Shown: one piece after another, positions 28,520 to 36,395 of the stretch
Position numbering within the stretch: position 1 is the first letter of the stretch
How the letters are laid out: every line of letters starts with the position of its first letter
From: Halobacteriovorax marinus
Lineage (GTDB): Bacteria > Bdellovibrionota > Bacteriovoracia > Bacteriovoracales > Bacteriovoracaceae
Direction of reading: 5' to 3'
DNA length: 64,000 nt
Assembly (NCBI GenBank): GCA_002163155.1
Contig: MAAO01000015.1
Coordinates: 280,700 to 344,699, forward strand
Translations under genes and position numbers: made by a program
The notes under the pieces: generated by a model
What the model saw: only the letters and a program-made list of their open reading frames with translations
The model's database searches: none
What the model was told of the DNA's origin: nothing

Positions 28520-30762
28520 AAAGGACGTTTAAGGGACTTTGGATCATATTCCTCATCTACATCCTTAAGGTAGGATGAAAGTTCACTCCTGTACTTCTTC
28601 TCAATCGGATCCTTTCCCAGAACCTTCATAAGAACCCCTATGGGACTAATGAGTGCAAAATAACTAACAAAGAGTAAAACTTTCGAATTCACAAAGCCCA
28701 TGATTTCAGAAAACCTAGTCCATACTATATACGGAACATATAAAAGCGTCGGTCTAACAGAGCGTAACAATAAACAGATAGCCCCTAAAACAATAGGTAT
28801 AATTGAAAATTGATAATTCCAAATTTTAGGAAGTAAAACACCGACAATAACCGCAAGAATAATAGTAAACTGATATCCAAAAGACTTAAGTTCAGTAATA
28901 TCCTTTTCAAGTTTTTTGAAAAATGTCTTCTTAGGTTTTACCCCGAGTTCATGTGTACTATATGATTTAAAATTTTCAATATTCTGATCTTCTTTTCTTA
29001 GAACAAAATCACCAATGGCTAAAATATCCATTTCAGTATTCATAAAGCAATTGAGAGCATCATAAGGAGATAGAACTATTGGTTCACCTCTAATATTAAA
29101 TGATGTGTTAATAAGAACAGGACATTTTGTGATTTTATGAAAATGATCTAAGAGATCGTAAAATTTATCATTTCTCTCTTTAGAAACGGTTTGAACTCTT
29201 GCAGAGTAATCCACATGAGTAACAGCTGGTATATCTGAGCGAATAGACTTAATTTGATCAAGTCCCTTCAAATTAGACTCAACTTCTATTCTCCTGTCTT
29301 TAGAGATGGGTGCTGTAAGAAGCATGTAAGGGCTTTCAATTTCCATATCAAAGTATTCACTAACCTGATCTTTCAATACAGCAGGAGCAAAAGGCCTAAA
29401 GGACTCTCTATACTTGATCTTCAAATTTAGTTTACTCTGCATTTCTCTACATCTAGGATCACCTAGGATAGATCTGTGCCCAAGTGCTCTAGGGCCATAC
29501 TCACTGCGACCCTGAAACCATCCCACCACTTGCCCATTAGATAACTCAGATGCAACAGTTGCACATATTCTTGAATTCTCTATTACTTCATAGTGACACT
29601 TATACTTATTAAGTACTTCTCTTATTTCATCATTGCTAAACTCAGGGCCAAGATAACTTCCCTGCATGATATCAGTTGAACCATTTACCTTTGGTTTATC
29701 TAGGTATTGATGCCAATAACAAAGCGCAGAACCAAGACTACCTCCAGCATCACCAGAAGCAGGTTGTATCCAAATATTTTCAAAGATTCCTTGTTTAACG
29801 AGCTCTCCATTGGCAACGCAATTTAGGGCCACTCCACCTGCTAGACAAAGGTTTTTTGCACCCGTTCTTTGTTGTAAAGTTTGTGCCAACCTAATGACTA
29901 CTTCTTCTGTTATTTTTTGAATACTAGCTGCTAGATTCATGTGTATTTGACTAAGGGATGTATCTTTCTCTCTAGGAGTCATTTTGAAAAGTTTATTAAA
30001 CTTTTCGTTTGTCATGGTTAGACCTGTTCCATAATTAAAGAAAGACATATCTAATCGAAAAGACCCATCTTCCTTAATATCTATTAAATTTTCTCTAATT
30101 GTCTCTACAAATTCAGGTTCTCCGTAAGGTGCAAGACCCATCATTTTATACTCACCATTATTAACTTCAAAACCTAAGAAGTAGGTAAATGCTGAGTACA
30201 GAAGACCAAGAGAGTGGGGAAAATCTATGGAAGAAATTTTAGAGAGTTTATTTCCTTTACCGTGCCAAGTCGTCGTTGTATTCCACTCACCAACTCCATC
30301 AAGACATAGAATTGCAGCATCTTCGTACGGACTAGCAAAGTAAGCAGAGGCGGCGTGAGACTGATGATGCTCGGCAAAGAAGATTTCGGTCTCCCCTGAC
30401 CAATCACTAAAGAGAGCATGTAAGTCTTTTCGAATTGTTCCCTCTAAGAAGATCTTTCCATTAAACCATTCAGGAAGAGACTTCGCATATAACTCAAATC
30501 CCATTGGGGCAAATGAAATATATGACTCTAAAAGTCTTTCAAATTTAACCAAAGGTTTGTCATAGAAGACAATCCCTTCTAAGTCATTAATAGAAATTCC
30601 GGCACAACTTAAACAGTACTCTATAGCTCTCTTAGGAAACTCTTTATCATGTTTAACTCTAGAAAACTTCTCTTCTTCTATGGAAGCTATTATTTTACCA
30701 TTATTTAAGAGAGTAGCTGAACTGTCATGATAAAAAGAAGAAATACCTAATACATAACTCAT
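28516..30762 (-). CDS. NodU/SxtI-type carbamoyltransferase fused to an SxtJ-like membrane domain
   Basis: Residues 1-600 are an O-carbamoyltransferase of the NodU/CmcH/TobZ family, which transfers carbamoyl from carbamoyl phosphate through carbamoyl-adenylate. Evidence is the N-terminal GISSFYHDSSATLL, EHHQSHAASAYFASP, the LCLDGVGEW strand, the LAGGVALNCVANG glycine-rich motif and the GYxxRSEYGPRALGHRS-like segment. About 125 further residues follow (from roughly 620) with three or four hydrophobic segments, including VRPTLLYVPYIVW and GKDPIEKKY. This end pattern matches SxtJ, usually a separate small protein next to the carbamoyltransferase. Its start overlaps the radical SAM gene by four bases. 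The acceptor is unknown. Confidence 0.88.
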   Translation of the reverse strand: MSYVLGISSFYHDSSATLLNNGKIIASIEEEKFSRVKHDKEFPKRAIEYCLSCAGISINDLEGIVFYDKPLVKFERLLESYISFAPMGFELYAKSLPEWFNGKIFLEGTIRKDLHALFSDWSGETEIFFAEHHQSHAASAYFASPYEDAAILCLDGVGEWNTTTTWHGKGNKLSKISSIDFPHSLGLLYSAFTYFLGFEVNNGEYKMMGLAPYGEPEFVETIRENLIDIKEDGSFRLDMSFFNYGTGLTMTNEKFNKLFKMTPREKDTSLSQIHMNLAASIQKITEEVVIRLAQTLQQRTGAKNLCLAGGVALNCVANGELVKQGIFENIWIQPASGDAGGSLGSALCYWHQYLDKPKVNGSTDIMQGSYLGPEFSNDEIREVLNKYKCHYEVIENSRICATVASELSNGQVVGWFQGRSEYGPRALGHRSILGDPRCREMQSKLNLKIKYRESFRPFAPAVLKDQVSEYFDMEIESPYMLLTAPISKDRRIEVESNLKGLDQIKSIRSDIPAVTHVDYSARVQTVSKERNDKFYDLLDHFHKITKCPVLINTSFNIRGEPIVLSPYDALNCFMNTEMDILAIGDFVLRKEDQNIENFKSYSTHELGVKPKKTFFKKLEKDITELKSFGYQFTIILAVIVGVLLPKIWNYQFSIIPIVLGAICLLLRSVRPTLLYVPYIVWTRFSEIMGFVNSKVLLFVSYFALISPIGVLMKVLGKDPIEKKYRSELSSYLKDVDEEYDPKSLKRPF

Positions 30763-32006
30763 TTGGAACTCTCAAATATTTTTTTAAGAAAGTAAGATTT
30801 GAAACTCTGCCAAAAGCTATGAAGTCTTTTTTGAAAATAACTCATTTCAACATTAGAGATTTCTAATCTATTTACTATGGGAATCATTTGCGTATCGGTC
30901 TTAAAAGACTCTAATCTATTTTTAATATTACAGCAGTCATCTTTGTTGTCCCAGAGGTCTTGATCTTTCCAATAATATGGCTCTCCAAGACCTAAGTAAC
31001 AAGTTGTGAATTCTATATTAAATTTCTGACACTCTTCTTTTATGAGTTCATAGTACTTTCTAATCTCACTATTAGAGTATCTAAAACCTGGACCTTCCTC
31101 TTTTAATTCGTTGCTCATCATATCGTAGAGGTTTATTTGTGTTTTATTTTCAATAAGTTTAATCACCTGATCTTCTAGGTGAACAAATCCAGTCAAAAGA
31201 GATTTACATCCATACTCATATAACGTTTCAATACTTTTAAAACTGAAAAAATCTGTAGAGAAATCACTTTCAATATTTCTAGAATATTTACCATCTGGAT
31301 ATATGGGAAAAAGTGGATTTAATCTAACCGTAGTCCAAAAGCCTAGATCGCTCAACACCTTGAGTGCTTCTAGTCTCTTGATAGGAGAAGGCGCACCAGG
31401 TTCTAATAGTTTGGTAAATTCTTCATTTAAACTCGGTAGAGAGATTTGAATCGCTACCAACTTGGGATTCATAACATCTAAGTATCTCTTTTCAACAATA
31501 TGATGAGACCTAGTTAAAATGACCACAGGATAGTCGTAGTGATTTAAGATCTTAAGCATCTCCAAGGTCACATTATACTTCTTATCCATTGTCATAAACG
31601 GATCAGATAGCGAGCCTATACGAAGAGGCGTTCTTTTCTCAATAATAGCTCTTAGCGCATGGGGCTCATTAGTTTCAAAAATAGTATACAATATTTTCCA
31701 AAACTCTGTGATATCTATCGGAACAGGCATTGGATTATTCCACTGATTTGACTTAGTTAAATCAGTTTTGGCCCAGCAATACTGGCAATCATGAAAACAC
31801 CCATTTACATATGAATCAATTTGCAATCCGTAGTAACACTGAGAACAGTCACTAATGGCATTCATTAACTCAGGAGCGCCACTGGGTACTCCATTCGAAA
31901 ACAAATTTTTAGAATGAAAGAACTCGTAAATAGACAAATCAAAATCGGATTTATAATCTGAAGATTCATTTAAAAATTTAAAGTTTTTCTGTAGTTTACT
32001 GAGCAT
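30759..32006 (-). CDS. Radical SAM protein (SPL-like family)
   Basis: The 415-residue protein has the cluster motif CFHDCQYC (C70, C74, C77) preceded by a second cysteine pair (C54, C57). RIGSLSDPFM and the ordered strands of a partial TIM barrel follow, resembling the spore photoproduct lyase-like group. A cysteine cluster near the C-terminus (CC in a DDCCN stretch) could bind an auxiliary metal site. The four-base overlap with the carbamoyltransferase gene implies coupled translation and a shared pathway. Substrate and reaction cannot be read from the sequence. The ATG is 15 bases into a divergent intergenic space shared with the SGNH gene. Confidence 0.8.
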   Translation of the reverse strand: MLSKLQKNFKFLNESSDYKSDFDLSIYEFFHSKNLFSNGVPSGAPELMNAISDCSQCYYGLQIDSYVNGCFHDCQYCWAKTDLTKSNQWNNPMPVPIDITEFWKILYTIFETNEPHALRAIIEKRTPLRIGSLSDPFMTMDKKYNVTLEMLKILNHYDYPVVILTRSHHIVEKRYLDVMNPKLVAIQISLPSLNEEFTKLLEPGAPSPIKRLEALKVLSDLGFWTTVRLNPLFPIYPDGKYSRNIESDFSTDFFSFKSIETLYEYGCKSLLTGFVHLEDQVIKLIENKTQINLYDMMSNELKEEGPGFRYSNSEIRKYYELIKEECQKFNIEFTTCYLGLGEPYYWKDQDLWDNKDDCCNIKNRLESFKTDTQMIPIVNRLEISNVEMSYFQKRLHSFWQSFKSYFLKKIFESSK

Positions 32007-32130
32007 GGACCTATATTCATTTATATTTTTAATACTCTCTTATTCTACCCCAATAATGAATTTTAGACCAACAAGTGTACGACAAAGTGTAGGATTTCAA
32101 CAACTTAGCCTTATCTCTAATCATATCCCC

Positions 32131-32159
32131 TTGATCCATATCTAGACTTAGCGCATACT
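32131..32159 (+). promoter_or_regulatory. Probable promoter of the SGNH gene
   Basis: TTGATC (4 of 6) and CATACT (4 of 6) are 17 bases apart. Transcription would start near 32166, which favours the ATG at 32188 over the in-frame TTG at 32161. Confidence 0.45.
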
Positions 32160-32187
32160 ATTGTTTGCAGCTCCACATGAGAATATT

Positions 32188-33186
32188 ATGAAAAAGAAAG
32201 AAGTCTTAATATCGCTATTATTTTCAACTCTACTAATAGTTCTCATTGAATTTTGTTCTTTCCTTATTTATAAACCTGGACACCTAGATAGTATTAATAA
32301 AATCCTCCTAGAGGATAAAGATAAGCTGTGGAAGGTTAAAAACAATTACTCAGCTAATTTCTTTGGTGAAGTTGCGAATACTGATTCAGATGGTTTTAGA
32401 AAAACAACCTCAGAAGAAAGGTGGAAAACAGCGAAAATAAAACTCGCCGTTATGGGTGCATCACCTAGTTTCGGTTGGGGAGTCAAAGATAGTGAATCCT
32501 ACTCCTCTCTTCTTGGAGAAAAACTTCCAAACAGTGTTTCTGTTAAGAATTTCTCACAGATAGGCTATTCAAGTTTTCAAGGTCATAAGCTTTTAAAAGA
32601 AGTATTGAAATGGAAACCTACACACATTATTTTCACATACGTTATAAACGACCTAGATTACTATCGCTTCTTCTATGGTCAGAATCTACATGATAGTGAA
32701 GTAAAAACTTCTAGTGCCAATATTATTATGATTCGTAATTTCATCAAAGAGCTCTACACTCCTAAGTTAATCCTCTCTCTATTTCCAAAAAGACATGTAG
32801 ATAATTCAGAACTTAGGAAAACAAGAGTCCCCCTAAAGAGCTATCTTAACAACTATAGATCAATGGTTGAAATCTCTAAGAAGAATGGGATAGTCCCTAT
32901 ATTGGTGAAGTTTCCAGTAAATCTTCCTACAAACAATCGTTTTAAAAATAATAAAAGAAAAGAAGAGAACTCTCTTATAGCCAAGAGAAGTCTTAATTAT
33001 AATAACGAGCTAGAAAGGTTCTCTAAAGAGAAAGGCCTTCAATTAATTGATCTCGTTAAAGTTAGAGATAGTAGTAAAGAATACTTATTCCTAGATCCAA
33101 ATGGAGACACTATTCATCCAAATATTCTTGGCCATACTTTATTTGCAGAAGAAATTTTTAAGTATCTTAGTAAAAACGTATTATAG
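32188..33186 (+). CDS. SGNH-fold hydrolase-like membrane-anchored protein
   Basis: The 332-residue protein has an N-terminal membrane anchor and an SGNH hydrolase-like domain. The block I segment reads MGASPSFGWGV, with GAS in place of the usual GDS but the serine kept. TYVINDLD gives the conserved N, and GDTIHP gives the D-x-x-H pair near the C-terminus, so a catalytic triad is plausible. SGNH proteins of this type deacylate or acylate saccharides and other small acceptors. It lies divergent from the radical SAM/carbamoyltransferase operon, and its 3' end overlaps the convergent cysteine desulfurase-like gene by 20 bases. Confidence 0.75.
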   Translation: MKKKEVLISLLFSTLLIVLIEFCSFLIYKPGHLDSINKILLEDKDKLWKVKNNYSANFFGEVANTDSDGFRKTTSEERWKTAKIKLAVMGASPSFGWGVKDSESYSSLLGEKLPNSVSVKNFSQIGYSSFQGHKLLKEVLKWKPTHIIFTYVINDLDYYRFFYGQNLHDSEVKTSSANIIMIRNFIKELYTPKLILSLFPKRHVDNSELRKTRVPLKSYLNNYRSMVEISKKNGIVPILVKFPVNLPTNNRFKNNKRKEENSLIAKRSLNYNNELERFSKEKGLQLIDLVKVRDSSKEYLFLDPNGDTIHPNILGHTLFAEEIFKYLSKNVL

Positions 33187-34384
33187 GCGTGATCGCCTTA
33201 ATAAAAGTCTTTATCTCTTCCACTGTATTATAAACACTCAAAGAGACTCTTAAAGTAGGTTTCAGTTCTTGTTTATGATACCAAGCATGACAACAATGGA
33301 CTCCACTTCTTACCATGATTCGATGAGACTTATCCAAAATCACAGAGACCTCGGCCATATCCAAATTTTCAATAGTGAAGTTTAATATACTAGGCCTAAG
33401 AGCAGGGTCCTTTGGACCAATAATCTTAACTCTATCCTCTCCAGCTAGAGCATCTGTAAGCAGAGTATTCAATTCTAAAAGATGGGCCTTAATATTTTCT
33501 TGTCCAAGATCTTCAATAAAGTCTATCGCAGCAGAAGAACCGATCGCCCCTGAATAATTCTGCAATCCTGCTTCGAACCTAAAAGGTATTTCACTAAAGG
33601 TACAAGAGTCGTAATAGGCATCAACAACTGTCTCTCCTCCAAAAATCATTGGAGTTAAGAGCTCTAGCTGTTCAGACTTCCCATATAGAATTCCAAAGCC
33701 AGATGGCCCAAAAGACTTATGCATAGAAAAAGCTATAAAGTCAGCTCCAAGATCTTGAACATCTACTTTGTGAGTAATCATCGCTTGAGCACAGTCAACT
33801 AGAACGATAGCTCCATACTTCTTAGCAATTTCAGTTAATTTTCTTACAGGAAGAGTTATCCCTGAAACATTTGAAGTGTGAAAGAAGGAGACTAATTTTA
33901 CTTTGTTCTCTTTTAATATCTTTTCAAAACCTGAAAGATCAACACTCCCTTCATAAACATCTACATCAAATTGAAGATGATTTACTTCTTTTTCTTTAGC
34001 AAGAAATTGCCACGGGAGTAGATTGGAGTTGTGCTCCATATCTGTAGTTAATATACAATCTCCACTTTGCCAGTTTATGCCTTTAGCAATGATATTTATC
34101 GCTTCAGTTGTATTCTTAGTGAAAATTATTTCGTTGGCTGATTTGGCATTAACAAATTTAGATATTTTACTTCTCGCCTCACTAAACTTCTCTGTCGTTT
34201 GTTTTCCAAAAGTATGAAGAGCTCTGTTGTGACAAGAGGGATGATAATTGTAATAGTCAGTTATACTTTCAATTACTGACTGTGGTCGCAGAGTCGTACA
34301 AGCATTATCCATATAAATAAATTCTTTCTTATTATTTTTAAAAGGGGGAAATTGATCTCGTATATCGTTTACTTTATAGCTCAT
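33167..34384 (-). CDS. Cysteine desulfurase-like class V PLP enzyme (SufS group)
   Basis: The 405-residue enzyme looks like a group II cysteine desulfurase, which takes sulfur from cysteine as a persulfide. FIYMDNACTTLRP opens the fold, and DCAQ (from about 197) precedes the PLP-binding lysine in SMHKSFGPSGFG (K223). RSGVHCCHAW gives paired cysteines (364-365) at the place of the SufS catalytic cysteine. No sufB, C, D or E is nearby, which argues against ordinary Fe-S assembly. It is the last gene of a unit with a PP-loop ATPase, the usual partner in thiolation chemistry. The ATG follows the preceding stop by one base. Confidence 0.85.
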   Translation of the reverse strand: MSYKVNDIRDQFPPFKNNKKEFIYMDNACTTLRPQSVIESITDYYNYHPSCHNRALHTFGKQTTEKFSEARSKISKFVNAKSANEIIFTKNTTEAINIIAKGINWQSGDCILTTDMEHNSNLLPWQFLAKEKEVNHLQFDVDVYEGSVDLSGFEKILKENKVKLVSFFHTSNVSGITLPVRKLTEIAKKYGAIVLVDCAQAMITHKVDVQDLGADFIAFSMHKSFGPSGFGILYGKSEQLELLTPMIFGGETVVDAYYDSCTFSEIPFRFEAGLQNYSGAIGSSAAIDFIEDLGQENIKAHLLELNTLLTDALAGEDRVKIIGPKDPALRPSILNFTIENLDMAEVSVILDKSHRIMVRSGVHCCHAWYHKQELKPTLRVSLSVYNTVEEIKTFIKAITPIIRFY

Positions 34385-34385
34385 A

Positions 34386-34745
34386 TTAAAAAACAACTTT
34401 TAGAAGAGTTAATATTAGAATCCAAACAAATAGGTAAATAGAAAAATTGAAGTATTTAAAAGTTAATCCAGACAACCTTGGCGAGACCTTAAACATTGAT
34501 CCCGCAAGCGAGCATTTAGTTTTCGCCATCAAAGGTTTTTCAGAGATCAACTTCATACAAGATCTAAAAAGAGTTTCCAGTATTTGAAATCTCTTCTTAA
34601 ATAATCTCAGGGGAGAAAGAATTACGAGGAGAACAAATGAGATGACAATGACAGGGAATGAAAGTGTAAGTAACCCAAAGAAAGAGATATGATTCTTTTC
34701 AAACTCAGCACCACAACATTCTAGTTCTTGATCAAACATGCTCAT
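34386..34745 (-). CDS. Small membrane protein in the thiolation-like unit
   Basis: The 119-residue protein is unrecognised. It starts with a cysteine-containing segment (ELECCGAEFE) and has two membrane segments, near residues 22-45 and 98-118. Between them lies a basic loop with further cysteines (near 60-80). Its ATG overlaps the end of the PP-loop gene by four bases, and the downstream desulfurase-like gene starts immediately after its stop. It may anchor the enzymes to the membrane or take part in sulfur relay; both are inference. Confidence 0.65.
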   Translation of the reverse strand: MSMFDQELECCGAEFEKNHISFFGLLTLSFPVIVISFVLLVILSPLRLFKKRFQILETLFRSCMKLISEKPLMAKTKCSLAGSMFKVSPRLSGLTFKYFNFSIYLFVWILILTLLKVVF

Positions 34746-35599
34746 TCTTCGAACAACCTTCTAACTTTCTTATCATCTTTCTTTTCGATAAGATCTATCA
34801 TTCCACCAATTTTATGTTTGTAGAAAGACACTGTTTTATCTCTGTATTCTTCATAGGTATTTTTTTGTAGATAATACTTAATGGCAAAAATGTTAAAGAT
34901 AATAAATTGAAAACATCTAGGCTGCCTCTTCCTATCATACTTAGAACCCTTTACATTTGGGTTAGGCGCAAGACCTAACTTAAAGAGTTTATCTCCAGGA
35001 GTTTCTGTCTTCTTATCACGTACAGGTAAATTTATCTTTTCGATTTCAGGAATGGTTGGATCATTTAAAAGTTGTAGATTTGCTTTCTCAATAAATCCCT
35101 TATCTTCATGACCATCCATTTCAAATACAGGATTAAAATAGACAATGCCGAAATGCTCGTACATCTTCTTCAGCTCGTCTATAACCCCTTCCATTTGCGC
35201 GGGAAACATACTCATGGCCTGATTTGCACCATCGGCCACATATTTTATGTCGTTATCCTTGCAGTAAATAATAGTTCTCACATGCATTGATAACTTACAG
35301 AGTCCACAAGTAGATAAGTTAAAGAAACCAAATTCTTTAATATTCTTAACGTATCTCTCATAGGAAATATGTTTGAAGAGTTTATCAACATTTAAAATGT
35401 CGTGAACAAAGCGCTCGGCACCAAACTTATCTTTTAACATCTTAGCTTGAACAGCAGTATTGTCAGTGGCGTGGAAACCAAAACGATTGTAAGTCACTAA
35501 GTGAATCTTCTCAAAAGACTTTTCAAGTAGTGCTGCCGTTAAAGTCGAGTCAGTTCCACCAGAGAAAAGAATTGCTACAGATTCTCCACTGTACTTCAT
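34742..35599 (-). CDS. PP-loop ATP pyrophosphatase (QueC/thiolase-like)
   Basis: The 285-residue protein carries the PP-loop SGGTDST (13-19), which adenylates a substrate using ATP. A CGLC motif (C98, C101) follows, and DGANQAMSMFP. This resembles QueC, ThiI/MnmA-type and N-acetyl sugar amidotransferase enzymes but is none of them clearly. It overlaps the preceding 67-residue gene and the following 119-residue gene by four bases each, so the three are co-translated with the downstream cysteine desulfurase. The desulfurase-plus-PP-loop pairing suggests sulfur insertion into a small molecule or nucleotide. Confidence 0.78.
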   Translation of the reverse strand: MKYSGESVAILFSGGTDSTLTAALLEKSFEKIHLVTYNRFGFHATDNTAVQAKMLKDKFGAERFVHDILNVDKLFKHISYERYVKNIKEFGFFNLSTCGLCKLSMHVRTIIYCKDNDIKYVADGANQAMSMFPAQMEGVIDELKKMYEHFGIVYFNPVFEMDGHEDKGFIEKANLQLLNDPTIPEIEKINLPVRDKKTETPGDKLFKLGLAPNPNVKGSKYDRKRQPRCFQFIIFNIFAIKYYLQKNTYEEYRDKTVSFYKHKIGGMIDLIEKKDDKKVRRLFEE

Positions 35600-35799
35600 A
35601 CCTCTTCCCCTTTTTTGATTTCTGCTGACTTCTCTTGATCATTCTTAAGTTCCTTTAATAAGAAATTCAAGATTCCATAATAGGTATAGTAAATCGTCTG
35701 AGTAACCCAACCTAGAAATTCACTAAACAACACTCTCAGTCGCCAAGGAAGGAGGATGGAAATCAAACAAATCAATAAGCCTATTAATTTACTAATCAT
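35596..35799 (-). CDS. 67-residue small membrane protein
   Basis: I do not recognise this protein. It has one hydrophobic segment at residues 2-20, a weaker one near 33-50, and a charged tail ending KKGEEV. A TAAAAT-like -10 element, with an upstream TG, sits just before the ATG and there is no ribosome-binding site, so translation may be leaderless. Its stop overlaps the PP-loop start by four bases. It begins the four-gene unit that ends with the cysteine desulfurase-like gene. Confidence 0.55.
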   Translation of the reverse strand: MISKLIGLLICLISILLPWRLRVLFSEFLGWVTQTIYYTYYGILNFLLKELKNDQEKSAEIKKGEEV

Positions 35800-35885
35800 A
35801 GACTAAATTTTAACACAGAAACGCTTTAAATTAATAGATTTAGGGGGTAAGAACCTGAATTTATGGAATTTGAGAGATATTAAAG

Positions 35886-35914
35886 AGCGAGGCAAATAGA
35901 TTAACTGCCTCGCT
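35886..35914 (-). terminator. Hairpin after the 149-residue exported protein
   Basis: AGCGAGGCA and TGCCTCGCT form a perfect 9-base-pair stem with an 11-base loop. It sits 19 bases past the minus-strand stop but has only a weak T-tract on that strand (CTTTAA). Confidence 0.5.
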
Positions 35915-35932
35915 TAAGTGCTTATTTTTTAA

Positions 35933-36382
35933 TTAAAAATCAAATCTACCTGATTTATCTACTCTTCTAAATTGTATCGCTTTTCTTTGTGAATAATCTG
36001 TATTTGAACCATCTGGCTGAATTCTATCAGCAATACTCATATATTCTGGCTCTCCAAACTGAGAATTTGCATCAACACTGTATTTATTTAAAGAAAGGTG
36101 AGCTTGGTCATGAGAAACAACTAGAACATGACTTGGTCCTCTAAATCCATCTTTCTTATATTCAGTCTCAGGAATACTAATTCCCGATCCATCTGCATTA
36201 AATGTCCCAATTTTCTTAAAGACTTTAGATACAACGAATCCACCCGTTATAAATTGCTTTCCAGCAACTAAGTAAACTGTTGCTTTTTCAGCCTTTGTAC
36301 CATTCACAGTAAAACTATTTATTGAAGCAGCCATTACTGAAACATTCATCATCATTACAATCATCATTCCTAAAACTTTCAT
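35933..36382 (-). CDS. Exported protein of unknown function
   Basis: The 149-residue protein starts with a methionine-rich signal peptide that would be cleaved after VMA (near 18). The mature part has no recognisable motif; it contains a VFKKIGTFNADGSG strand-turn and a PSHVLVVSHDQAHL segment with histidines. It follows the 552-residue exported protein by 13 bases, so they are cotranscribed and may act together in the envelope. Confidence 0.6.
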   Translation of the reverse strand: MKVLGMMIVMMMNVSVMAASINSFTVNGTKAEKATVYLVAGKQFITGGFVVSKVFKKIGTFNADGSGISIPETEYKKDGFRGPSHVLVVSHDQAHLSLNKYSVDANSQFGEPEYMSIADRIQPDGSNTDYSQRKAIQFRRVDKSGRFDF

Positions 36383-36395
36383 TTTTACCTCTTTA

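Noticed and set aside
32161..32187. An upstream TTG start for the SGNH gene
   Set aside because: It lies at or before the predicted transcription start and has no ribosome-binding site; the ATG at 32188 is better placed.
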